Assembly (NCBI RefSeq): GCF_028688795.1
Contig: NZ_JAQTXM010000021.1
Span: 26,898 to 90,897 of the forward strand
Reading direction: 5' to 3'
DNA: 64,000 nucleotides
Source: Rhodoferax sp.
GTDB lineage: Bacteria; Pseudomonadota; Gammaproteobacteria; Burkholderiales; Burkholderiaceae_C
Shown here: in pieces, positions 49,048 through 57,836 of the stretch
How positions within the stretch are numbered: the first letter of the stretch is position 1
Layout: every line of letters starts with the position of its first letter
Position numbers and translations under genes: made by a program
The notes under the pieces: generated by a model
The model's input: the letters and a program-made list of their open reading frames with translations, nothing else
Told to the model about the DNA's origin: nothing
Databases searched by the model: none

Positions 49048-49467
49048 TTAGCGCACCACCAACACCGGCACTTTGCAGCCGGCCAGCACTTGGGTAGCCA
49101 CGGAGCCCACCACCAGATTCATCAGTGCGCCGTGGCCGTGCGAGCCCATCACCACCAGGTCAAACTTGCCGTCGTCGGCCATTTTTGCGATCAATTCGCC
49201 GGGTTTGCCGGTTTTCCAGAGGCAGGTGGCAGTGATGCCGTGGCGCGCCAGAAACTTGGTGACAGGGCCCATCACGCGCTGGCCTTCGTCTTCGTAGTAT
49301 TTGTGCACCAACTCTTTGCCCAAAGCTGCGCGGGCCTGCGTTGGCAAGACCAGTTGCGCGGTGAACGCGGTGTACTCGTTTTTTGGCGAGAACAGGTCAT
49401 TGGCAGCCAGGTAGGCCAGCATTTTTTTGGTGTATGTGCTGCCATCAACGGCCAGAAGAATCTTCAT
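49048..49467 (-). CDS. Universal stress protein UspA
   Basis: A 139-residue single-domain Usp. It opens MKILLAVDGSTYTKKMLAYL and ends with the ATP-binding signature VVMGSHGHGALMNLVVGSVA, then TQVLAGCKVPVLVV. The G-2x-G-9x-G(S/T) pattern is intact, so it is of the ATP-binding type. AGGAGTTCCCC precedes the ATG. It is convergent to the TetR gene; no operon partner is seen on its side. Confidence 0.94.
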   Translation of the reverse strand: MKILLAVDGSTYTKKMLAYLAANDLFSPKNEYTAFTAQLVLPTQARAALGKELVHKYYEDEGQRVMGPVTKFLARHGITATCLWKTGKPGELIAKMADDGKFDLVVMGSHGHGALMNLVVGSVATQVLAGCKVPVLVVR

Positions 49468-49547
49468 GGGGAACTCCTAAATAAAGTGATGCCAGTTTAC
49501 CCAAGGGGGCTGCGGCCGTGTTGCCCCAAGTCAAGAAAACGTCAAGC

Positions 49548-50393
49548 TCACACACTTAAGCACAAGACTGGGTCAAAGTGGGCTTGCTCGTTTTTGCGGG
49601 CATAACCCATCGGGTTAGCGACCACGCGACAGCCCTCATGGGTGTAGTGGCTGGGTGCATGCAAATGTCCGTGTAGCCAAAGATTGGCTTGCGGCAGCAA
49701 GTGGTCCAGCGCATTGCAAAACCCCGCCGTGCCGGGTGCGCGGCCATAACGCGGGTCGGCACTGTGCAGGCTGGGGGCAAAGTGCGTCACCACCAAGGTG
49801 CGGCCGTCAAAGGGCTCGGCCAAGGCATCCGTCAGCCATTGCTGGCAAAGCAGCCCTTGCTCCCGCACCTGCGCTGCCAGCCAGGGCTCACCGTGGCGCG
49901 TGGTACCGGTCTTGGCTAGGTAATAGTCGGCCGCGCGAAAGGCTTTACTGCGCGCCTTGAGTTGTGCCGCCAACAACTGCGCCTGGGGGGTGTGAACGGT
50001 GGTGGCGCGCGGCGTCAGCGCGTCAAAATCGGTCCACAGCGTGGTGCCAATGAAGCGCAGCGGCACCTCGTTGGCTTTGCCTGGCCAGTGCAGCACCTCG
50101 CGCTCCAACCAGATCAGGCCCAGGCGATCGCAGGTGGTGCGCAGTCGGGCGTGGGCGGCATCAAAATCCAGCCCGTCGTACTCGTGGTTGCCGGGCACAA
50201 AAATGACCGGTGTGGGCCAGCCATGCAGCGGCGAAAAACGCGTCAACCCAAAGTCGTCTTCCTGCAACTGCGAGCTGCTTTGGTACGAGCCGATGTCGCC
50301 CGCCAGCACCAGCACATCAGCACCCACAGCAGGTGTCGGCTGCCAGTGCGGTTGGCATTCAAGGTGCAGGTCAGAGAGCAGTTGGATGTTCAT
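49548..50393 (-). CDS. Calcineurin-like metallophosphoesterase
   Basis: A 281-residue cytoplasmic phosphoesterase with the full metal-binding set: SDLHLE (residues 6-11), LAGDIGSY, PGNHEYDGLD, VVTHFAPS and HGHLHAPSHY. These residues coordinate two metal ions in nucleotidases, phosphodiesterases and protein phosphatases of this superfamily. The substrate cannot be predicted. It follows pckG on the same strand but is separated by a strong terminator, so it is likely expressed on its own. Confidence 0.92.
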   Translation of the reverse strand: MNIQLLSDLHLECQPHWQPTPAVGADVLVLAGDIGSYQSSSQLQEDDFGLTRFSPLHGWPTPVIFVPGNHEYDGLDFDAAHARLRTTCDRLGLIWLEREVLHWPGKANEVPLRFIGTTLWTDFDALTPRATTVHTPQAQLLAAQLKARSKAFRAADYYLAKTGTTRHGEPWLAAQVREQGLLCQQWLTDALAEPFDGRTLVVTHFAPSLHSADPRYGRAPGTAGFCNALDHLLPQANLWLHGHLHAPSHYTHEGCRVVANPMGYARKNEQAHFDPVLCLSV

Positions 50394-50430
50394 GGAGGCT
50401 TTGGGTGATCAGGCAAGATTTGACACCAAC

Positions 50431-50459
50431 AAAAAAGCCACCAAGGAAGGTGGCTTTTT
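50431..50459. terminator. Rho-independent terminator after pckG
   Basis: A perfect GCCACC/GGTGGC stem extended by an A tract and a T tract (AAAAAAGCCACC, loop AAGGAA, GGTGGCTTTTT). On the minus strand the stem is followed by six T bases, 45 bp beyond the pckG stop. Confidence 0.9.
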
Positions 50460-50503
50460 GATGCGGTCAGACGCAGGCCTGACCCGTCGCAATTGACGCT
50501 GCT

Positions 50504-52351
50504 TTAGTCGTTCAGGCGGCTTTCCATCGCGACCTTGGTGTCAATCAAGGCTTTCGGCATGTGATAGGCCAACTGCTCAAAATGGCTGTCATGCAGCTTG
50601 AACTCGTCCGCCCAGGCGGCCTTGTCGATGCTGGTGACGGTGTTGAACTGCTCGGGCGTGAAGGCCAGGCCGGTCCAGGTGAGTTCGTCAAATAACGGGC
50701 CAACGCCAAACATGGTGTCGACACCATGGGCCTTGCCTTCAACGCGGTCAATGATCCACTTGAGCACACGCATGTTGTCGCCATAGCCCGGCCAGGCGAA
50801 TTTGCCGTCCGCGCCCTTGCGGAACCAGTTCACACAATAAATATTGGGCAATTTACCGCCGGTGGCTTCGAGCTTGGCTTCCATGTCGAGCCAATGCTGG
50901 AAGTAGTCGCTCATGTTGTAGCCGCAGAACGGCAACATGGCAAACGGATCGCGGCGCACCACGCCCATTTGGCCCACAGCGGCAGCGGTGGTCTCGGAGC
51001 CCATGGTGGCGGCCATGTAAACGCCTTCCATCCAGGTACGGGCTTCGGTCACAAGCGGCACGGTGGTGGAGCGGCGGCCACCAAACATGAAGGCGTCAAT
51101 GGCCACACCGTTGGGGTTGTCCCATTCGGGGTCAAGCGCCGGGTTGTTGGCCGCAGCCACGGTGAAACGCGAGTTGGGGTGCGCCGCCTTGGCGCCGGTG
51201 GCCTTGGCGATCTCAGGCGTCCAGTCTTTGCCTTGCCAGTCGATCAGGTGGGCGGGGATACCGCCACCGTCTTGCTCCATGCCTTCCCACCACACATCGC
51301 CATCATCGGTGAGCGCGACGTTGGTGTAGATCACGTTTTTGTCCAGGCTGGCCATGCAGTTGGGGTTGGTGTGGAAGTTGGTGCCGGGAGCCACGCCAAA
51401 GTAACCGGCTTCGGGGTTGATGGCATACATCTTGCCGTCGGCGTGCGGCTTGATCCAGGCGATGTCGTCACCAATGGTGGTGACTTTCCAGCCTTCAAAA
51501 CCAGCGGGGGGCACCAGCATGGCAAAGTTGGTCTTGCCGCAGGCGCTGGGGAAAGCGGCTGCCACGTGGTATTTTTTGCCTTCAGGGTTGGTCACGCCCA
51601 AAATCATCATGTGCTCGGCCAGCCAGCCTTCGTCACGCGCCATGTTGGAGGCAATACGCAGCGCAAAACACTTCTTGCCCAGCAGCGCGTTGCCACCGTA
51701 GCCTGAGCCAAAGCTCCAGATTTCACGTGTTTCAGGAAAATGAACAATGTATTTGTTCTTGTTGCAAGGCCATGTCACATCGGCTTGACCGGCTTCAAGC
51801 GGTGCACCCACGGTGTGCATGCAGGGCACAAACGCGCCATCGGTACCCAACACGTCATAGACCTTTTTGCCCATGCGCGTCATGATTTTCTGGTTGACGG
51901 CCACGTAGGCGCTGTCGGTCAGTTCAATGCCAATGTGGGCAATGTGCGAGCCCAGCGGGCCCATGGAAAACGGCACCACGAACATGGTGCGGCCCTTCAT
52001 GCAGCCGTCAAACAAGGGGCTCAGAGTGGCGCGCATCTCGGCTGGGGCCATCCAGTTGTTGGTGGGGCCAGCGTTTTCTTTTTTCTCGGAGCAGATAAAG
52101 GTGCGGTCTTCCACGCGGGCCACGTCGCTTGGGTCAGAGCAGGCCAGGAAACTGTTGGGGCGCTTGGCTTCGTTGAGTTTGACGAAGGTGCCGGAGTCGA
52201 CCAATTGCTGGCACAGGCGGGCGTACTCTTCTTCAGAGCCGTCACACCAGTACACATTGGCGGGCTTGGTGAGTGCGGCCATGTCCGCCACCCAGGCGAT
52301 CAGTTTGGCGTTTTTGACATAAGCGGGAACAACAAGGGTCTGGTTTGGCAT
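50504..52351 (-). CDS. pckG: Phosphoenolpyruvate carboxykinase (GTP)
   Basis: A 615-residue enzyme that interconverts oxaloacetate plus GTP with phosphoenolpyruvate, the entry step of gluconeogenesis. The GTP class is shown by the P-loop [16 protein letters not shown] with its reactive cysteine, [40 protein letters not shown], the metal and nucleotide region [10 protein letters not shown], and [25 protein letters not shown] precedes the ATG. It has its own terminator and a 163-bp upstream region, consistent with a single-gene unit. It fits growth on amino acids or organic acids, as suggested by neighbouring genes. Confidence 0.98.
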   Translation of the reverse strand: MPNQTLVVPAYVKNAKLIAWVADMAALTKPANVYWCDGSEEEYARLCQQLVDSGTFVKLNEAKRPNSFLACSDPSDVARVEDRTFICSEKKENAGPTNNWMAPAEMRATLSPLFDGCMKGRTMFVVPFSMGPLGSHIAHIGIELTDSAYVAVNQKIMTRMGKKVYDVLGTDGAFVPCMHTVGAPLEAGQADVTWPCNKNKYIVHFPETREIWSFGSGYGGNALLGKKCFALRIASNMARDEGWLAEHMMILGVTNPEGKKYHVAAAFPSACGKTNFAMLVPPAGFEGWKVTTIGDDIAWIKPHADGKMYAINPEAGYFGVAPGTNFHTNPNCMASLDKNVIYTNVALTDDGDVWWEGMEQDGGGIPAHLIDWQGKDWTPEIAKATGAKAAHPNSRFTVAAANNPALDPEWDNPNGVAIDAFMFGGRRSTTVPLVTEARTWMEGVYMAATMGSETTAAAVGQMGVVRRDPFAMLPFCGYNMSDYFQHWLDMEAKLEATGGKLPNIYCVNWFRKGADGKFAWPGYGDNMRVLKWIIDRVEGKAHGVDTMFGVGPLFDELTWTGLAFTPEQFNTVTSIDKAAWADEFKLHDSHFEQLAYHMPKALIDTKVAMESRLND

Positions 52352-52514
52352 GGCGGGGAGTCCTCTAAGTAAATAAAAAGGCGGAAGTGTTGGCCCTGAA
52401 AACCGGGTCAGACAACTAAAACCTGTCTATTTTAGAGAACCAGCCCGGCAGTTACCTGACGGTTACATCAGCAATTCCACTCAGGTTTGACCTATGACAA
52501 ACCTTCGGCCAGCG

Positions 52515-53717
52515 CTAATGCACCCATTGCGCGTCCATGCCGGCAACCTGCAACGCCGCCAGAACCTCGCTGATGTGCTGCGGCCCGCGGGTCTGGATGA
52601 CCAGCTCGATCTCGACGTTTTGCGCCGCCAGCGTGGTAAATGCCCGCTGGTGGTGCACCTCGTTGATGTTGGCGCCAGCTGCGGCTACCGTGGCGGTGAT
52701 CAGGGCCAGCGTGCCTGGAATGTCACGGGCGCTCACCTTCAGGCGGGCCAGCCGCCCAGCGCGCACCATGCCGCGCTCAATGATGGCAGCCAGCAGCAGC
52801 GGGTCGATGTTGCCGCCGCACAGCACCAGGCCGACTTTTTTGCCTTTGAAGCGCGCAGGGTACTTCAGCAGCGCTGCCAGCCCCGCCGCGCCAGCGCCTT
52901 CCACCAGGGTCTTCTCAACCTCCAGCAGCATCACGATGGCTTGTTCAATGTCGCCCTCGTCAACCAACACAATGTCATCCACCAGGCGTTTGATGATGGC
53001 CTGCGGCAACTGGCCTGGTGTGCCCACGGCAATGCCTTCGGCAATGCTGCTGTTGCCTTGCGGCAAGTGCGTGCCTTTGATGGCGTTGTACATGGCCGGA
53101 AAACGCGTGGCTTGCACGCCGATGATCTCGATGCCGGGGTGGATCGCCTTGGCCGCCGTGGCCATGCCGGCAATCAGCCCGCCGCCGCCAATGGCCACCA
53201 CCAGGGTGTCGAGCTCGGGCGCGTCAGCCAGCATCTCAAGTGCCACGGTGCCCTGGCCGGCCACGATGTCGGGGTCGTCATAGGGGTGCACAAACACCAG
53301 GTGTTGCGCTTGCGCCAGCAGCAGCGCATGGCTGCGGGCCTCGTCCAGGGTGTCGCCGTGCAGCACAATTTCGGCACCAAACCCCCGCGTGCGCTCGATC
53401 TTGACGCCAGGCGTGAAGCGCGGCATGACGATCACCGCGCGAATGCCCAGCCGCTGCGCGTGGTAGGCCACGCCTTGTGCATGGTTGCCCGCGCTCATGG
53501 CGATGACGCCGCGCGCCCGTTCGTCAGCGCTAAGTTGCGACAGCTTGTTGCAGGCCCCGCGCTCTTTGAACGAGGCAGTGAACTGCAGGTTCTCAAACTT
53601 CAGGAACACCTGCGCGCCGGTGATGTCCGACAGCGTTTTGGATGCCACACAGGGCGTGCGCAACAAGTGGCCTTGCAGGCGCTCGGCGGCGGCTTGGATG
53701 TGGGCTAATTCAATCAT
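52515..53717 (-). CDS. Threonine dehydratase with ACT domain (PLP)
   Basis: A 400-residue PLP enzyme deaminating threonine or serine to 2-oxo acids. The PLP lysine is in ENLQFTASFKERGA (about residue 55); SAGNHAQGVAYHA and the phosphate-binding AIGGGGLIAGM are intact. After the catalytic domain comes a single ACT domain (about 325-400; LKVSARDIPGTLALITATVA). This short form matches the catabolic-like threonine dehydratase with ACT rather than the longer biosynthetic IlvA with two ACT-like modules. I start at MIELAHIQ (53717); an upstream in-frame start reads into the DMT gene end. Confidence 0.93.
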   Translation of the reverse strand: MIELAHIQAAAERLQGHLLRTPCVASKTLSDITGAQVFLKFENLQFTASFKERGACNKLSQLSADERARGVIAMSAGNHAQGVAYHAQRLGIRAVIVMPRFTPGVKIERTRGFGAEIVLHGDTLDEARSHALLLAQAQHLVFVHPYDDPDIVAGQGTVALEMLADAPELDTLVVAIGGGGLIAGMATAAKAIHPGIEIIGVQATRFPAMYNAIKGTHLPQGNSSIAEGIAVGTPGQLPQAIIKRLVDDIVLVDEGDIEQAIVMLLEVEKTLVEGAGAAGLAALLKYPARFKGKKVGLVLCGGNIDPLLLAAIIERGMVRAGRLARLKVSARDIPGTLALITATVAAAGANINEVHHQRAFTTLAAQNVEIELVIQTRGPQHISEVLAALQVAGMDAQWVH

Positions 53718-53745
53718 GGCGGCATTGTGCACGGGCTGCCACGGC

Positions 53746-54609
53746 TTACCTGGCGCGGGTACCCAGCCAGGCGGCACCCACTATCAGCACCCCAGCCAGC
53801 GCCACTGGCCAAGTCATGGCGCGGCCGCTGACCACGATCAGCATGGCCGTGGAAAGCAGTGGCGCCAGGTAGCTCAGGATGCCAATGTGGCGCGCATCGC
53901 CGGTTTTCAGCGCCTTGTCCCACAGAAAAAAAGACGCGCCCATCGGACCCAGGCCCATCAAGGCAATCAGCAGCCCATCGCGCAGGCTCAAGCTCACGCT
54001 GGGCTCCATCAGGTCGTGGCACAGCAAGGCCAGCAGGCCGGACACCCAGGCAAACGTGCCAATGGCTGCGGTCGGAAAGGCCGGCACACGGCGCGTCAGC
54101 AGCGAGTAGCTGGCCCACATGAACGCCGCCGCCACCGCGGCCACATAGCCCCAGGCACTGCCAGCCAACCCGGCTTCGCCAGCCTGCGGGCCAGCATCGG
54201 CCTGCCCCAAAATCACCACGGCGGCCCCGGCAAAGCCGATCAAAGCCGCCGCCACATGTGACCAGTGCAGACGCAAATGCGGCAAAAACACCGGTGCCAG
54301 CACCACTATCAGCAGCGGCCACAGGTAGTTGACCAAATTGGCCTGCACCGGCGGCGCCAGACGCAGCGCCATGAACAGCAAAAAGTGGTAACCAAACAGG
54401 CCGTAAACACCCAGGGCGAGCGTGGGCAGCGGCACGCGCCAGGCGGCCAGCTTGAAGTTGGACAGCGGCAGCGCAATCAGCCCACCCACCAGCAAGGACA
54501 GGCCGGTGAGCAAAAACGGCGGCACATGCGCCAGCGCCACACCCAGGCTGGCCAAGCTGCTCCACAGTGTGATGGCTCCAAGGGCCAGCAGTTGCGGGTG
54601 CTTTTTCAC
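53746..54609 (-). CDS. DMT (EamA) family exporter
   Basis: A 287-residue inner-membrane protein with ten predicted helices in two EamA halves (FKLAAWRVPLPTLALGVYGL and AAALIGFAGAAVVILGQADA in the first half; AFMWASYSLLTRRVP and SFFLWDKALKTGDARH in the second). The pattern FGYHFLLFMALRLAPPVQAN resembles YddG-type aromatic amino acid exporters. The GTG at 54609 overlaps the upstream stop by four bases (GTGA); another GTG at 54639 would add ten residues. It lies between an aldo/keto reductase and a threonine dehydratase on the same strand, likely one operon, so export of an amino acid or related product is plausible. Confidence 0.88.
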   Translation of the reverse strand: MKKHPQLLALGAITLWSSLASLGVALAHVPPFLLTGLSLLVGGLIALPLSNFKLAAWRVPLPTLALGVYGLFGYHFLLFMALRLAPPVQANLVNYLWPLLIVVLAPVFLPHLRLHWSHVAAALIGFAGAAVVILGQADAGPQAGEAGLAGSAWGYVAAVAAAFMWASYSLLTRRVPAFPTAAIGTFAWVSGLLALLCHDLMEPSVSLSLRDGLLIALMGLGPMGASFFLWDKALKTGDARHIGILSYLAPLLSTAMLIVVSGRAMTWPVALAGVLIVGAAWLGTRAR

Positions 54610-55649
54610 GGCCGCTGGTCGGTGCTGGGGCGTTGCCACAGGTTGATACCACCGTCCACCGCATGCTGATCGATGGCTTTGAGCTCATCGCTGCTGAAGT
54701 TCAGGTGCTGCAGCGCTCCCGCCAGCTCGGTGATTTGTGCGGGTGAACTGGCGCCAATCAGGGCGCTGGTCACGCGGGCGTCGCGTAGCACCCAGGCGGT
54801 GGCCATTTGCGCCAAGCTTTGGCCGCGTGCCAGTGCCATGTCGTTCAGGGCACGCACGTGTTTCAGGTTGGCGTCGCTCAAAAAATCGGGCTTGAAGGAG
54901 CCACCACCTGGGCGGTTGATGCGCGCATCGGCCGGGATGCCGTTCAGGTATTTGTCAGTCAGCAACCCTTGCGCCAACGCGCTGAACGCAATGCAGCCCA
55001 TGCCGGTGTCATCCAGAGCCGTGAGCAAGTCTTCTTCAATCCAACGGTTCAGCAGACTGTAAGACGGCTGATGAATCAAGGCGAGTACACCCATGCTTTT
55101 CAAAAGGGCGGCTGCTTCACGGGTTTTACCTGCCGAATAACTGCTGATGCCCACGTAAAGTGCTTTGCCTTGCTGCACAGCGCTGGCCAGCGCACCCATG
55201 GTTTCTTCAAGAGGCGTGTCGGGGTCGAAGCGGTGGCTGTAGAAGATGTCCACATAGTCCAGGCCCATGCGCGCCAGGCTTTGGTCCAGGCTGGCCAACA
55301 CGTATTTACGCGAACCACCGCCCTGGCCGTAGGGGCCGGGCCACATGTCCCAACCGGCCTTGCTGGAGATGATGAGCTGGTCGCGGTAGGGCTTGAAGTC
55401 GCGACGCATGTGGGCACCAAAATTGGTTTCGGCGCTGCCATAGGGTGGGCCGTAGTTGTTGGCCAAATCAAAGTGCGTGATCCCCAAATCAAACGCGGTG
55501 TGCAGCATCTGGCGCTGCGTGGCCAGCGGTGTGGCGTCGCCAAAGTTATGCCACAGCCCCAAGGAGATGGCGGGCAATTTCAGGCCGCTGGCACCGCAGC
55601 GGCGGTAGGGCATGGTGTCGTAACGCGTGGCAGCAGCGGTGTAGGTCAT
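54606..55649 (-). CDS. Aldo/keto reductase, YghZ/L-glyceraldehyde-3-phosphate reductase type
   Basis: A 347-residue NADPH-dependent TIM-barrel reductase. The catalytic tetrad residues are visible: Asp and Tyr in FDLANNYGPPYGSAE, Lys in IISSKAGWDMWPGPYG, and His in IFYSHRFDPDTPLEETMGAL. SSKAGWDMWPGPYGQGG is characteristic of the YghZ/MgrA subgroup, which reduces L-glyceraldehyde 3-phosphate and methylglyoxal-like aldehydes. It is the first gene of a probable three-gene unit with the exporter and the dehydratase. Repeat copy H lies just upstream, in its promoter region. Confidence 0.92.
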   Translation of the reverse strand: MTYTAAATRYDTMPYRRCGASGLKLPAISLGLWHNFGDATPLATQRQMLHTAFDLGITHFDLANNYGPPYGSAETNFGAHMRRDFKPYRDQLIISSKAGWDMWPGPYGQGGGSRKYVLASLDQSLARMGLDYVDIFYSHRFDPDTPLEETMGALASAVQQGKALYVGISSYSAGKTREAAALLKSMGVLALIHQPSYSLLNRWIEEDLLTALDDTGMGCIAFSALAQGLLTDKYLNGIPADARINRPGGGSFKPDFLSDANLKHVRALNDMALARGQSLAQMATAWVLRDARVTSALIGASSPAQITELAGALQHLNFSSDELKAIDQHAVDGGINLWQRPSTDQRP

Positions 55650-55662
55650 GGCGGGTATGGGT

Positions 55663-55733
55663 AAATTTATAAGAAATGAGCTTGTAGCCCATATTATTAG
55701 TGCGCAAGCAGCTATATATTAAATAGCAAAAAT
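55663..55733 (+). repeat. Interspersed AT-rich repeat, copy H
   Basis: AAATTTATAAGAAATGAGC, TTGTAGCCCATATTATTAG, TGCGCAAGCAGCTATATATT and AAATAGCAAA. It begins 13 bp upstream of the aldo/keto reductase start codon, so it occupies the leader or promoter of that gene. Confidence 0.8.
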
Positions 55734-55802
55734 TCAAACACTAGCCTACCATAGACGCTGCCCGTTGTCGCGCACCGGGCTTGCGCAGAGCCAACAGAAG
55801 TC

Positions 55803-55839
55803 GCCACTTCGGGCCGCCGAGTCGCGGGCCCGAAGTGGC
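55803..55839 (-). terminator. Long GC-rich hairpin after the branched-chain amino acid binding protein gene
   Basis: GCCACTTCGGGCC at 55803-55815 pairs with GGCCCGAAGTGGC at 55827-55839. It lies 16 bp beyond the stop codon of the binding protein gene. No clear T tract follows, so it may be a terminator or an RNA-stabilising hairpin. Confidence 0.55.
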
Positions 55840-55855
55840 CTTGACAAGCCGATCG

Positions 55856-57004
55856 TTAATTCAGCGCCACCCGCTGGTTGCTCTTGAAGCTGTAGAGCGT
55901 GACAGCGGGCGTGGTCAGCTCGCCTTTGGGGGTGAAGGCGATGTTGGCCGTGACACCCTTGAACTGGGTCTTGCCAATGAACGGGGTGTAAACCTTGGGG
56001 TCGACTGAGTCGGCGCGTTTCATGGCGTCGGCGAGCACAAAGGTGGCGTCATAGGCATAGGGGCTATAAACCTGAAACTGGCCCGGGAAACGCGCGTCAT
56101 ACTTTTGTTTCCAGCCCAGCCCGCCCTGCATTTTTTGCACGGAGGCACCGCCGGTGGCGCAGGTGACGTTTTTCAGGGTGCCAGCCATGCTGGCGAGCTC
56201 GGCCAGCTTTTCGGTGCACATCGCGTCGCCGCCAAAATAGCTGACCTGCCCCAGACCCAGTTGCTCCATCTGGCGCAGCATGGGGCCGGCTTGTGCATCC
56301 AGGCCGCCGTAGAAGATGGCGTCGGGCTTTTTGCTTTTGATGGCAGTGATGATGGCGGTGAAATCGGTGGCTTTGTCGTTGGTGTATTCCTCGGCCACCA
56401 CCTGAATGCCCTTTTGCTTGGCGGTGGCCTTGAACACATCAGCCAGGCCCTGGCCGTAGGCGGTGCGGTCGTCAATCACGGCCACGGTCTTGACCTTGAG
56501 GGCGTCGTGCGCAAAGTAGGCCAGCGCAGCACCCAGCGCGTTGTCGTTGGCAATCAGGCGAAAGGTGGTGGGGTAGCCGCGCTTGGTCACATCCGGATTG
56601 GTGGCCGAGGCGGTGATGTTGGGCAGGCCGCACTTGTTGTAAATGCTGGACGCCGGGATGGTGGTGCCCGACTGCAGGTGGCCCACCACGCCCGCCACCT
56701 TGGCGTCGCACAGCTTTTGCGCCACGTTGGTGGCCTGGCGAGGGTCGCCGGCGTCGTCTTCGGCCATGATCTCGAACTTGATTCTTTTGCCACCAATCAC
56801 CAGCGCCTGCGCGTTGAGGTCATCAATCGCCATGCGCACGCCGTTTTCGGTGTCCTTGCCAATGTGTGCAATGCCGCCTGAGGTGGGACCGGCGTGGGCA
56901 ATACGCACCGTTTGCACGTCTTGGGCCAAGCTGGGTGTGGCCGTCAGGCTGAGCATGGCGGCGGTCAGGCCAAGGGAGACACGAGGAAAGGAATTTTTTT
57001 GCAT
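55856..57004 (-). CDS. Branched-chain amino acid ABC transporter substrate-binding protein (LivJ-like)
   Basis: A 382-residue periplasmic binding protein with a signal peptide (FPRVSLGLTAAMLSLTATPS, cleavage near SLAQD). The mature part is a type I periplasmic binding fold of the Leu/Ile/Val group: VRIAHAGPTSGGIAHIGKDT, GVVGHLQSGTTIPASSIYN, VAVIDDRTAYGQGLADVFKA and FYGGLDAQAGPMLRQMEQLG. It delivers branched-chain or related amino acids to a LivHMGF permease, but no permease or ATPase genes adjoin it, so it is an orphan or partners with a system elsewhere. AAAAACCTTGAG-type leader sequence and a small inverted repeat (AAGGGTTTACCCTT near 57065) lie upstream. Confidence 0.94.
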   Translation of the reverse strand: MQKNSFPRVSLGLTAAMLSLTATPSLAQDVQTVRIAHAGPTSGGIAHIGKDTENGVRMAIDDLNAQALVIGGKRIKFEIMAEDDAGDPRQATNVAQKLCDAKVAGVVGHLQSGTTIPASSIYNKCGLPNITASATNPDVTKRGYPTTFRLIANDNALGAALAYFAHDALKVKTVAVIDDRTAYGQGLADVFKATAKQKGIQVVAEEYTNDKATDFTAIITAIKSKKPDAIFYGGLDAQAGPMLRQMEQLGLGQVSYFGGDAMCTEKLAELASMAGTLKNVTCATGGASVQKMQGGLGWKQKYDARFPGQFQVYSPYAYDATFVLADAMKRADSVDPKVYTPFIGKTQFKGVTANIAFTPKGELTTPAVTLYSFKSNQRVALN

Positions 57005-57178
57005 GGAAAAATCTCAGGTTTTCAAGTGAAAAAGCCACAATAGGCCACGATGGGCGATGGCATCAAGGGTTTACCCTTGGAGATGAATGTTACCCTCATG
57101 GCACTGTTTCAGTGCAGCGGCAGGCGTTTGATGCATCCAAATCCAGCGTGATGCTTGTCGCTAATGAAGCGTTTGGAG

Positions 57179-57238
57179 ATTTATATAAAATCAGCCTCTA
57201 GCCCTTTAGATATATGCGCTAGTAGCTATAAAAATATA
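57179..57238 (+). repeat. Interspersed AT-rich repeat, copy I
   Basis: ATTTATATAAAATCAGCC, CTCTAGCCCTTTAGATATA, TGCGCTAGTAGCTATAAAAA. Its end touches the putative GTG start (57240) of the next gene. Confidence 0.8.
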
Positions 57239-57239
57239 A

Positions 57240-57746
57240 GTGCTCACCACCCACCTCACCGATTGCCCGACTTTGACCGATTCCTTTTCCAAAACCCAAG
57301 AACCCCGCCTATGGCGCGATGACGGCTGGACCGCCCAGGTCATCAAAAACGAAGACGACGACGGCTGGGCTGTGGCCATGACGCGCGACGGCCAGTCCGA
57401 GCCCGCGCTGGTCGGCCCCTGGACCATGGGGCGCGACAAAAAGAACCCCAAACCGCTGGATGTCAACGCCTTCCACACGCTGGTGAAGACGGCGGCCGAG
57501 TTTGTGCGCCGCAGCGAGCAGCAGTTGCACGCCACGTTGCACCAAAGCATCAGCGTGACGCACGGCGTGCAGCGCATCGCGGTGTGTCTGGACATCACGC
57601 CTGATGACGACAACCCCTCTGCGCTGCTGAGTGCCCGGGACGAAGGTGACGAGGTTTTGGCACAGGTGCGCGTGCCGCCCAACTTCAAACTCAACCGCGC
57701 CAGTGCTGTGGCTTGGGCTGAAGGCGGGTTTGCCCGGCCTGCCTAG
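57240..57746 (+). CDS. Hypothetical protein
   Basis: A 168-residue soluble, acidic protein of unrecognised family. Visible features: EPRLWRDDGWTAQVIKNEDD, WAVAMTRDGQSEPALVGPWT, NAFHTLVKTAAEFVRRSEQQ and IAVCLDITPDDDNPSALLSA. No signal peptide or membrane helix. The GTG start abuts repeat copy I and lacks a clear ribosome site; a TTG at 57270 or a later codon is possible. Strong GC bias at third codon positions supports real coding. The copies I and J of the repeat bracket the gene. Confidence 0.75.
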   Translation: MLTTHLTDCPTLTDSFSKTQEPRLWRDDGWTAQVIKNEDDDGWAVAMTRDGQSEPALVGPWTMGRDKKNPKPLDVNAFHTLVKTAAEFVRRSEQQLHATLHQSISVTHGVQRIAVCLDITPDDDNPSALLSARDEGDEVLAQVRVPPNFKLNRASAVAWAEGGFARPA

Positions 57747-57779
57747 CGGCCCAACACCGCCTCGCCGTGGCGCCCAAAG

Positions 57780-57836
57780 ATTTAAGAACTTTAAGCCTCT
57801 AGCCCTTTAAAAATAAGCGTAGACAGCTATAAATTA
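57780..57836 (+). repeat. Interspersed AT-rich repeat, copy J (overlaps the stop of the GGDEF-EAL gene)
   Basis: TTAAGAACTTTAAGCCTC, CTCTAGCCCTTTAAAAATAA, GCGTAGACAGCTATAAATTA. The stop codon of the minus-strand gene (57836-57834) is in its last bases. Confidence 0.75.

Noticed and set aside
52494..53708. 404-codon plus-strand frame
   Set aside because: Shadow of the threonine dehydratase gene, whose PLP and ACT motifs are clear.
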